Below, piece by piece: positions 36,060 to 42,065 of a DNA stretch of 42,065 nucleotides. Under the pieces are notes generated by a model. That model saw only the letters and a list, made by a program, of their open reading frames with translations, searched no databases and was not told where the DNA came from. The DNA lies in assembly GCA_019694455.1 (NCBI GenBank), contig JAIBBY010000044.1, forward strand, positions 1-42,065. The letters run 5' to 3'. Position numbers and translations under genes: made by a program. The number at the start of each line of letters is the position of its first letter. Position 1 is the first letter of the stretch. The stretch is from Pirellulales bacterium (lineage in GTDB: Bacteria; Planctomycetota; Planctomycetia; Pirellulales; JAEUIK01).

Positions 36060-37739
36060 ATGTCATTAAAAATCGTGGAGCGGTTCTCCAACCGCTTGTG
36101 GTGGCGAGGTTTGCTGAGCGCGCTGGCCGCACCGCCCGGCGACATGGCCAACGCGCTCGTGTCACCCCAACGAACGACCCCCGTCGCGCCGCGCTGGCGA
36201 CTGTTGTTCTTGCTGCTGTTGTTGGCGCTGGCGCCGCGCATGGTCATGGCGCTGCGGATACCGGCGGTATGCCCCGACGCCACCATTTATCTCGACGACG
36301 CGCAGGCCTTGGATCGCGGCGATCTGCGCGACTGTCTCGAGGGCATGAACCTCAACACCTTGCTCGTCGCCTTGACTGCGTTGCATCGCCTGGGCCTGGA
36401 CTGGGAGCAAAGCGGGCTGGTTTGGGGAGTGCTGATTTCCACGGCGGCGGTGGCGCCGCTGTTTGGCTGGGCGCGGCGTCAATTCGATGACCGCACCGCA
36501 GCGCTGACCTGCGTGCTGTACGCGGCGCATCCGGGACTGGTCGAGCGCAGTCCGGAAATCATTCGCGAGCCGACCTTTTGGTTCTTTTTGCTGTCGACGC
36601 TTTACTTTCAATGGCGCGCGGCCAGTGATGGACAATACCGCTGGTTTCTGCTGGCCGGCGTCGGATTTCTGTTGGCCCTGCTGACGCGATTCGAGGCGGT
36701 GTTCCTATTGATTCCGCTGTTGTGGTGGACCGGTCTGCGGTGGGTGCAAGTGCCAGATCAACGGCGGCGCACGGTCATGGGCCTGTTCATTGCGCTGTTC
36801 GCCATTCCGCTGATATTGGCGACGGTTAACTTCCTGCTGTTGGGGCAAGCCGCGACCACGGCGCTGGTTCGTCTCGACCCGCTCGAGCGCGCCATGGCCT
36901 GGCTGCATTCCTGGAACGACGCTGCCGCGACAACGACGATGCAGGCCGGTGAAACGGCGCCGCGCGCCGCCACCATCACGCTGATTCAACAATTCGTGGT
37001 CGCCGTGGGGCGGGGTTTTGACCCCGTGGTGGCAATCCTGCTGCCATTCAGCCTGTTTGGTTGGGGCCGCCTCTGGCTGCGGCGTGACATCTTACCGCTT
37101 TTAATGATGTCGGCGGCTATTTTGGGCGCCACCTGGATTCATTTGTGGTACTCCGGCGAGATCAGCAGCCGCTACGTGTTGACGGTGTTCTTGCTGCTGT
37201 CTCCCCTATGCGCCCTCGGGCTGTGCTGGCCGCAGTCGCGCCGCGCGCTGCTGCCAGGCAAATTGGCGCAGCGACCGCAAGCGCAAGGCGCGTTGCTGCT
37301 CGGTAGTTTGGTGTTGCTTACGCTCATTGGCTGGAGCGACGCGCTCGGCAGCAACTTCAAGAGCCGGGCCCAGCAGGCGGAACTTGGCCGCTGGCTGGCG
37401 AATCGGTATGGCGACCATGCCCGCATGGCCGGTTCGCAGCGCGCCGCAGCGCTTGTGGCGTTTTACGCCGGCGCTGATTTTCAGGATTTTGATCACGGCG
37501 CTTCTCTGCAATCGCTCCTGGAAGCGGTCGAGTCGTATCAGCCTGAAGTGCTGGTGGTCGACCGCCGCGAGCAGGAATTCGCGCCACTGATCGAGTCGCC
37601 CATCATTCGCGCCAGATATGCGCCGATCAGCGATCCTTCGGCGCCGCGCGGCGACGCGCACATGCTGGTCTTGATTCAGCCCGGCGAACGACAACGCCTT
37701 TCTCAAATTCCGGCGACCGTGGACGTCGGACGCCAATGA
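36060..37739 (+). CDS. Multi-pass ArnT/PMT-like (GT39-family) glycosyltransferase
   Basis: 559 residues from ATG 36060, with GAGAGG 10 nt upstream; the frame extends 11 codons further without support. About eleven membrane helices follow a basic N-terminus. After the first helix comes PDATIYLDDAQALDRGDL, carrying the acidic loop of the catalytic type, and SPEIIREPTFWFFLLS is a family-like motif. The C-terminus after about 480 is a soluble exported domain with AALVAFYAGADFQDFDHG. Such enzymes transfer sugars from polyprenyl-phosphate donors on the outer face of the membrane. The stop overlaps the next gene by 4 bp. Confidence 0.85.
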   Translation: MSLKIVERFSNRLWWRGLLSALAAPPGDMANALVSPQRTTPVAPRWRLLFLLLLLALAPRMVMALRIPAVCPDATIYLDDAQALDRGDLRDCLEGMNLNTLLVALTALHRLGLDWEQSGLVWGVLISTAAVAPLFGWARRQFDDRTAALTCVLYAAHPGLVERSPEIIREPTFWFFLLSTLYFQWRAASDGQYRWFLLAGVGFLLALLTRFEAVFLLIPLLWWTGLRWVQVPDQRRRTVMGLFIALFAIPLILATVNFLLLGQAATTALVRLDPLERAMAWLHSWNDAAATTTMQAGETAPRAATITLIQQFVVAVGRGFDPVVAILLPFSLFGWGRLWLRRDILPLLMMSAAILGATWIHLWYSGEISSRYVLTVFLLLSPLCALGLCWPQSRRALLPGKLAQRPQAQGALLLGSLVLLTLIGWSDALGSNFKSRAQQAELGRWLANRYGDHARMAGSQRAAALVAFYAGADFQDFDHGASLQSLLEAVESYQPEVLVVDRREQEFAPLIESPIIRARYAPISDPSAPRGDAHMLVLIQPGERQRLSQIPATVDVGRQ

Positions 37740-38578
37740 CGACGCCACCAGCGCGCGAAGCGCGAGCGCCCGATCTCGATATCGGCGTGATCTACACGCA
37801 CGAGCGCGAGTTTACTCCGGCGCTGTTGCGCTCGTTGGCCGCGTCGGTCGACGAGGTGCGCGCCCGCCTGCTACTGGTGGACAATGCTTCGGCCGATGGC
37901 GTAGCGCAATGGGCGCCGCTGTTTCCTCGCGTTGAGCCGATTGTCAACTCGCGGCGATTGACCTATGCCGAAAATCTCAATCGTGTGCTGCACGCGTCGA
38001 CCGCGCGCTACGTGCTGCTGCTCAACACCGACATGCTGTTCGATCCGCATGCGCATTGCTTAAGCCAGATGGTCCGCTTCATGGATCGCCATCCCCGCTG
38101 CGGATTGGCCGGTTGCCGCCTGCTGCATGCCGATGGCAGCGAGGCGCATGCCGCCCGGCGGTTTCAAACACCGCGTGTTGTGCTGGCGCGAAGGCTACGC
38201 ATGGGAGCGGATCGCGAGACCACCCTTCGCGCCTATCTGTACGGAGACCGTTCGCCGGGCGACACATTTCGCTGTGACTGGTTATCGGGTTGCTTTCTGC
38301 TGGTGCGGCGCGAGGCGTGGCGGCAGGTGGGTGGGCTCGACGAGGGATTTCGCAAGTACTTTGAAGATGTCGACTACTGCCTGCGCGTCGCGCAGGCTGG
38401 GTGGGACGTGATGTACCACGGCGCCACCTACGTTTACCACCTGGAACAACGCGGCAGCGCCAAATTGTGGTCGCGAGACGCCTGGCGGCATTTGCGATCG
38501 TACGGCCGCTTTGTCCGCAAATGGGGATTGTTCCCTGTGGCCACGGCGCCCGATTTAGCGGCACGGCGCGCGGCATAA
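37736..38578 (+). CDS. Family 2 glycosyltransferase, rhamnosyltransferase-like
   Basis: 280 residues. The GT-A fold is shown by DIGVIYTHEREFTPALLRSL, LLLVDNASADGVAQWAPLF, NRRLTYAEN (as NSRRLTYAEN), LLLNTDMLFDP with the DxD-like metal site, CDWLSGCFLLVRREAW, then YFEDVDYCLRVAQAGW with the ED acceptor-binding motif. This arrangement is that of WcaA/WsaF-like rhamnosyl- and related transferases that decorate surface glycans. No membrane helix. It is coupled to the GT39-like gene by an ATGA overlap, so both probably serve one envelope glycan. Confidence 0.88.
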   Translation: MTTPPAREARAPDLDIGVIYTHEREFTPALLRSLAASVDEVRARLLLVDNASADGVAQWAPLFPRVEPIVNSRRLTYAENLNRVLHASTARYVLLLNTDMLFDPHAHCLSQMVRFMDRHPRCGLAGCRLLHADGSEAHAARRFQTPRVVLARRLRMGADRETTLRAYLYGDRSPGDTFRCDWLSGCFLLVRREAWRQVGGLDEGFRKYFEDVDYCLRVAQAGWDVMYHGATYVYHLEQRGSAKLWSRDAWRHLRSYGRFVRKWGLFPVATAPDLAARRAA

Positions 38579-38657
38579 GGCAGGATTCACGGCGGCCAGG
38601 ACGACACGGATTCGCCAAGCTTTCACAAGAGCAAGCATCGGCCATATTCTTCGTAGC

Positions 38658-38686
38658 TTGACATTGCCTTTTGAGCGACTTAGAAG
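38658..38686 (+). promoter_or_regulatory. Strong-looking sigma70 promoter
   Basis: Perfect TTGACA (38658-38663), 17-nt spacer, then TAGAAG (38681-38686, 4 of 6 to consensus). Transcription would begin near 38693. It fits the candidate RNA that follows. Confidence 0.55.
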
Positions 38687-38692
38687 AAAATG

Positions 38693-38771
38693 CAGTGGGA
38701 CGCTTTGCGTCTTGCAAACGTGCGAATCGCTATGGCAGCCTCGCTCTGATTGTTGGGCGAGGCTGTTTTTT
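38693..38771 (+). ncRNA. Candidate small RNA or transcription attenuator
   Basis: About 79 nt between the promoter and an intrinsic terminator. A 5' hairpin GACGC-TTT-GCGTC (38699-38711) is followed by a weaker possible hairpin and then the terminator. No frame in it looks coding. It may act as a free small RNA or as a leader attenuator of the kinase gene, whose ATG lies 80 nt after the terminator. Confidence 0.5.
38736..38771 (+). terminator. Rho-independent terminator
   Basis: CAGCCTCGC (38736-38744) pairs with GCGAGGCTG (38757-38765); two more pairs, one wobble, extend inward to an 8-nt loop. Six Ts follow (38766-38771). Confidence 0.8.
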
Positions 38772-38851
38772 GCGCGAAGCTTCGTAAGCGCGATGCGAGA
38801 GGCGATTCCCACGATCTCCACAATTCAAGCGCCAGATAAAGTCCAACCGAA

Positions 38852-40462
38852 ATGCGAAACGACCAACGGTTGTCTGACTCGGCGGTCCCCGCGATCTCTC
38901 CGCCTTCTCTGAGCACTGTCGAGTTGTTGCGCGAGACCGAACGCGAACTGCTCGTCGCTCGGCAAAAGCTGCAGACCGCGCTCGAGGACCGAGCTGTTTT
39001 TCTGTCCGAATTGTCGCACGCAGCGCGTACGCCGATGACCGGCGTGGTGGGAATGTGCGACCTGTTGACGATGGGGAGCCTGCTGCCGGTGCAGCGCGAG
39101 TACCTTTCCGCGCTGCGCGAATCGGCCGATCAACTCATGTCGCTGTTCAACGACGTCTGCGACTTGGCGCGCGCCGAAGCGGGGGCGATCGATTTTGAAT
39201 GGATCGGCTTTCGCTTGTCCGCGGTGCTGGACGACGTGGCGCATGCCTTGGCGCCGCAGGCGCGCCGTAAGCGCCTGGAATTGGTCTTCAGCGTGGGGCA
39301 GGACGTTCCTGATTTGCTGGTGGGCGACCCGCAGCGCGTGCGCCAATTGCTGACGGGCCTGGTGGAAAACTCGATTCGTTTGACGCGCGAGGGGGAGGTG
39401 CTGCTCGATGTGCAATGCGGCGAGCAACACGCCGACGAGGTGACGCTGCGTTTTTCGGTCGTCGACACCGGCACGCCAATCGCCCCGGAACATCGCGATC
39501 GCGTGCTCACGCCGTTCTTGTCCAGCAGTCGCGGCGCGTATGCGCACTATCCGATTACACCGCTTGGCATGCCGCTCGTCGCCGCCCTGGCGGCGGCGAT
39601 GGGGGGTAAGTTCAGGTTCAACGAAGATCCACAGCTTGCCACGCGCTACGAAGCCACGATTCGCATGCTCAAACAGACCGCTAGCGCTGGCCAGGCCAAC
39701 GGCGCCGCCGGTCCCCGGCTGGAGGGCCAGAGCGCGGTGCTGTTCGAACCGAACCGTCACGCCCGCCAAGCGCTGGCCGCGCTACTGACCCGACAAGGGA
39801 TATCGGTGCAAGAAGCCTCCGACATCCAACAGGCGCGCGAGTTGTGCGCACCGTCGCCCCCCGATTATTTGTTTGTCGGTGGTTGGCACGAGACCGCGGA
39901 CTGGAGCGCGCTGCCTGCCCGCGCGATCGTTGTCACCGATTGGCTGGACACCGACCTGTCGAAGTTGCCTGCCGACCGCGCGATTGCCGTCATGAATAAG
40001 CCGGCGCTGGTGGGCAGGCTGGCGGCCGCGCTGCGCACCGTAGATCGCGCGGTTGCCCAACAGGTGACCGCCGCCAAACCGGCGGACGCTAACGATGCGC
40101 CATCGTGTGCCGCACGCGGAGCGCAATGCGAACCACAGGAGGCGATCGCTCGCCTCGGCGGCGACGTGGGGCTGTACGGCGAACTGGTGCAGTGCTTCTT
40201 GGACGACAACTCGCAGTTGTTGCCCAAGCTGCAAGCGGCGGTCGAGCAAAGCGACGTCGCCGCGCTACATCGAGCGGCGCATAGCCTCAAGGGATTGGCC
40301 GCCACTTGCGGCGCCGCCGGAGTCGCCCAATGGGCGGAGCAACTGGAACAACAGGCGCGCCTGAATCCGATCGGCGATCTGACATTGCCGTGGCGCCGGC
40401 TGCAGCAGTCGTTGGCCGACACGCGGCAAGAGCTTGCGCCATATTACAAGCGAACGAGTTGA
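38852..40462 (+). CDS. Degenerate hybrid histidine kinase: HisKA, HATPase, receiver-like, Hpt
   Basis: 536 residues, no membrane helix or sensor domain visible. A short coil leads to a HisKA-like region with SHAARTPM (His 56). The normal Glu after the His is Ala. The ATPase region keeps the N-box VENSIRLT (Asn 173), but the G1 box is DTGTPI instead of DTGxGI, and the G2 box GxGLGL is replaced by ITPLGMPLV. Residues about 293-395 have receiver topology with the Lys of MNKPAL, but EPN replaces the acidic pair and FVGGW lacks the phosphoacceptor Asp. The C-terminal Hpt is intact (RAAHSLKGLAATCG, His 477). Kinase activity is doubtful. Confidence 0.85.
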   Translation: MRNDQRLSDSAVPAISPPSLSTVELLRETERELLVARQKLQTALEDRAVFLSELSHAARTPMTGVVGMCDLLTMGSLLPVQREYLSALRESADQLMSLFNDVCDLARAEAGAIDFEWIGFRLSAVLDDVAHALAPQARRKRLELVFSVGQDVPDLLVGDPQRVRQLLTGLVENSIRLTREGEVLLDVQCGEQHADEVTLRFSVVDTGTPIAPEHRDRVLTPFLSSSRGAYAHYPITPLGMPLVAALAAAMGGKFRFNEDPQLATRYEATIRMLKQTASAGQANGAAGPRLEGQSAVLFEPNRHARQALAALLTRQGISVQEASDIQQARELCAPSPPDYLFVGGWHETADWSALPARAIVVTDWLDTDLSKLPADRAIAVMNKPALVGRLAAALRTVDRAVAQQVTAAKPADANDAPSCAARGAQCEPQEAIARLGGDVGLYGELVQCFLDDNSQLLPKLQAAVEQSDVAALHRAAHSLKGLAATCGAAGVAQWAEQLEQQARLNPIGDLTLPWRRLQQSLADTRQELAPYYKRTS

Positions 40463-40563
40463 CCTTGCTCGTCAAGCCGGCCCATTGAAAGCAGCCCATC
40501 CTCTGCACCGACGCCATCGATGATTTGATCGCGGGGCAGGCCGTAGCGCGTCGCCACTGACTA

Positions 40564-40833
40564 TTAGGTCGTGGGCGGCCCCCCTGCCAGTCGTCGCGCT
40601 AACCAAAGCACGATGAGCGCGCCGGGGATCGCGCCCAAGAAACCAGCCGGTTGGATACCGTCAGAATTGGCGCCGGTGAGCAGACCGAGCAAAAAGCCAC
40701 CGACCACCGAACCGGCGATGCCCAACGCGATGGTGCCCAGGCAACCCAACACGTTGTCGCCCGGCCACAACAGTCGCGCAATGCCGCCGGCGATCAAACC
40801 GAATAGACACCAGCCCATGAGATCGGCGCACAT
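40564..40833 (-). CDS. GlsB/YeaQ/YmgE-family small stress membrane protein
   Basis: 89 residues from ATG 40833, with AAGGA 7 nt upstream; a longer frame exists but lacks family features. Three hydrophobic helices: LMGWCLFGLIAGGIARLLW, LGCLGTIALGIAGSVVGGFL and GFLGAIPGALIVLWLARRL, with the conserved WPGDN between the first two and the Gly-rich packing of this family. Known members (YeaQ, YmgE, GlsB) are stress-induced; transglycosylase-associated is a historical name. It is convergent with the kinase gene and divergent from the repeat protein at 41204. Confidence 0.88.
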   Translation of the reverse strand: MCADLMGWCLFGLIAGGIARLLWPGDNVLGCLGTIALGIAGSVVGGFLLGLLTGANSDGIQPAGFLGAIPGALIVLWLARRLAGGPPTT

Positions 40834-41203
40834 AGGGTTTCCTTTCAGATGCATGAATTCGTGCCGGTCATGTCCGTTCACACCAAGAGAATAGCTGGAC
40901 ATTGTGCGACCAACAGGAGCGATGCAGAAGTCGCGTCGCCATATTTTGTTCGAAATGCTGAAAACCTCGTACCCAGCAAATCGCGCGCACACTCCCAGCG
41001 CTCGAATGCGAAATAGCCAGCCTGACGGCCCATTGACCAGCGAGACGAAGAAAGAGAAGGCTAGTCGGCGCCATGGTTTCCGCGTTTGTTTGAGTTATAG
41101 TTTTGGCACAATACGTGCGTGCTTGCCGCCTCACCGCGGCCACGACAATCGCTCGGTTGCTGGGGTCGCGCCGATCGCATCTCAGTAAAAAGGAGTCCTG
41201 GAC
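40834..41203. other. 370-bp divergent intergenic region
   Basis: No convincing gene. It should hold promoters for the YeaQ-like gene (minus) and the repeat protein (plus). TATAGT at 41096-41101 is the best -10-like hexamer for the plus gene, without a clear -35. Confidence 0.4.
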
Positions 41204-41545
41204 ATGCCCAGCCATTCAACATCGAATGCCGGACGCCAGCAGCCCCAATCGCCAGGCGCCCAGAGCGCGGCCGCAACAGGCGGCAAGTTGAGGGAGACAG
41301 CCTCTCAGACATTGGAGCACGGCCGAGAACGCGCTAGTGAATATATCGACCAAGGGCGCGAAATGGCCGCCGACTATTTGGAACGCGGACGCGAGCGAGC
41401 CGGCGAATACCTGGAAGAGGGGCGCGAACGCGCGATGGAGCTGCAAAGCTCGCTGGAAGATCGCATTCGCCAGCAGCCCATGAACGCCATACTATGCGCG
41501 GCGGGCGTGGGGTTTGTGCTGGGAATACTGTTCAATCGCCGTTAA
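41204..41545 (+). CDS. YqjD/ElaB-like (DUF883-like) protein with four hendecad repeats
   Basis: 113 residues, with AGGAG 9 nt before the ATG. The N-terminal 35 residues are Ser/Gln/Ala-rich. Residues 36-79 are four exact 11-residue repeats of the form (T/Y)(L/I)(E/D)xGRE(R/M)Axx, then a short helix. The C-terminus is a membrane anchor, QQPMNAILCAAGVGFVLGIL then FNRR, like the end of DUF883 proteins such as YqjD and ElaB, which sit in the inner membrane and are stress-induced. The repeats should form a right-handed or straight helical rod. The YqjE-like gene follows, as in the E. coli yqjDE pair. Confidence 0.82.
   Translation: MPSHSTSNAGRQQPQSPGAQSAAATGGKLRETASQTLEHGRERASEYIDQGREMAADYLERGRERAGEYLEEGRERAMELQSSLEDRIRQQPMNAILCAAGVGFVLGILFNRR
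41309..41440 (+). repeat. Four tandem 33-bp coding repeats
   Basis: Four in-frame copies of a 33-bp unit encode the hendecads at residues 36-79 of the protein above. The DNA copies have diverged while the residues are kept, so selection acts on the protein pattern. Confidence 0.8.
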
Positions 41546-41674
41546 TCCGCACCTACGCCAATCATCCAGCGCCGCTCGCACCGGGCGCGCGGCGTTATAA
41601 GCTATTCTCTAATGTCTGCGCGGCGGGGCGCGCGGTGCAATGCGCCGCGGCCGGCCGCTGGGCAAAGCGCCGCC

Positions 41675-42065
41675 ATGATTTCTCAACCGCGCTGGACCGA
41701 AGACGACTTTGCAGGATCTGGGCCGAGCTCGGAAACGATGGACGACAACCGCCATCCCGCCGACGATCTGGTCAAGCACCTGGCGGAGCTGCGCGACTAT
41801 GCCGCCTATTATCTGGAGACTCGCAAGGACCAGCTACGCATCTCGCTGACGCGGTTGCTGATCTATGCCGCGCTCGGCGCGTTGGCCCTGGCGATTGGCG
41901 TGTGCGCGGTGGCAATGGCCACGGCGCTGGTATTTCTTGGCGTCTCGGGCGGATTGGGAGAACTGCTGGGCGGACGCGTTTGGGCGGGCGCGCTAGTGAC
42001 CGGGCTGGTCGCGCTAGGCGGCCTGGCGGCGGCGATCTACTTTGGGCTTCGGCGGATGACGCATA
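41675..42065 (+). CDS. YqjE/phage-holin-like (DUF1469) membrane protein, 3' end cut by window
   Basis: At least 130 residues; the frame is open to the window edge. The first 30 residues are Asp/Ser-rich, then an amphipathic helix ADDLVKHLAELRDYAAYY with LETRKDQLRISLTR. Two long hydrophobic helices follow (LLIYAALGALALAIGVCAV and VTGLVALGGLAAAIYFG), with a Gly-rich loop between. This is the pattern of the DUF1469 / actinobacterial holin-like family, to which E. coli YqjE belongs. A host membrane protein is more likely than a phage holin, because it follows a YqjD-like gene by 129 bp and no phage genes are near. Confidence 0.78.
   Translation, partial: MISQPRWTEDDFAGSGPSSETMDDNRHPADDLVKHLAELRDYAAYYLETRKDQLRISLTRLLIYAALGALALAIGVCAVAMATALVFLGVSGGLGELLGGRVWAGALVTGLVALGGLAAAIYFGLRRMTH

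Noticed and set aside
40904..41188. Small plus-strand frame of 94 codons in the gap before the hendecad gene
   Set aside because: No ribosome binding site, domain or coding bias; it lies in the divergent promoter region.
41675..42065. Phage holin, hence a prophage
   Set aside because: The family includes host YqjE proteins, and there are no phage structural, lysis or integration genes nearby.

Overview
The window is GC-rich, densely packed chromosomal DNA that looks planctomycete, most likely Pirellulales. The pointers are gene content: a MoxR/DUF58/DUF4129/DUF4350/SpoIIM/RDD operon, DUF3352-like secreted proteins, an ECF sigma operon, lipobox proteins with long unassigned exported domains, and an Arg-rich small protein. 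The lineage is inferred from gene content only. I see no rRNA, complete tRNA, insertion sequence, phage or CRISPR array. It reads as core or near-core chromosome. Many start sites were moved downstream from the longest open frame, because conserved domains, Shine-Dalgarno sites and ATGA or TGATG overlaps place them there.

Layout. 1-2566 (minus): C-terminally cut bifunctional proline dehydrogenase/P5C dehydrogenase, with a palindrome over its likely -35 box. 2849-10040 (minus): a seven-gene operon read from 10040 down (RDD, SpoIIM-like, unassigned membrane protein, DUF4129, DUF4350 lipoprotein, MoxR ATPase, DUF58). 10157-12595 (plus): an exported alpha/beta hydrolase and an unassigned secreted protein, separated by a 540-bp gap with hairpins. 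12609-14685 (minus): a CopZ-like Zn/[2Fe-2S] protein coupled to a NodU-type carbamoyltransferase. 14904-17381 (plus): glycosyltransferase, cupin sugar enzyme and exported metallo-beta-lactamase-fold protein in one operon. 17387-17854 (minus): RidA. 18106-19799 (plus): XdhC and a MocA-type nucleotidyltransferase. 19863-24994 (plus): a large exported lipoprotein, an ABC ATPase and a permease with two fused halves. 25149-28043 (plus): pyrB, pyrC and a NYN nuclease. 28072-33167 (minus): TPR lipoprotein, Arg-rich small protein with a strong terminator, the three-gene ECF sigma / anti-sigma / DUF3352-like operon, and a small conserved protein. 33398-38578 (plus): a double U32 protein and a two-gene glycosyltransferase operon. 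38658-40462 (plus): a promoter-to-terminator unit that looks like a small RNA or attenuator, then a degenerate hybrid histidine kinase with an intact Hpt domain. 40564-42065: a GlsB/YeaQ-like protein, a protein with four 11-residue repeats and a YqjE/holin-like protein cut by the window end.

How the parts fit. Metabolism is represented by proline catabolism, pyrimidine synthesis and molybdenum-hydroxylase maturation. Most of the rest concerns the cell envelope: the MoxR operon (AAA+ ATPase with membrane and VWA-like partners), the lipoprotein-ABC system, glycan-modifying enzymes, the ECF operon controlling a secreted protein, and the stress-type membrane proteins at the right edge.

Most worth checking: the small RNA/attenuator at 38658-38771, the degenerate kinase beside it, the carbamoyltransferase-CopZ pair, the lipoprotein-ABC module with its fused permease, the ECF promoter at 32784-32811, and the hendecad repeat protein at 41204.
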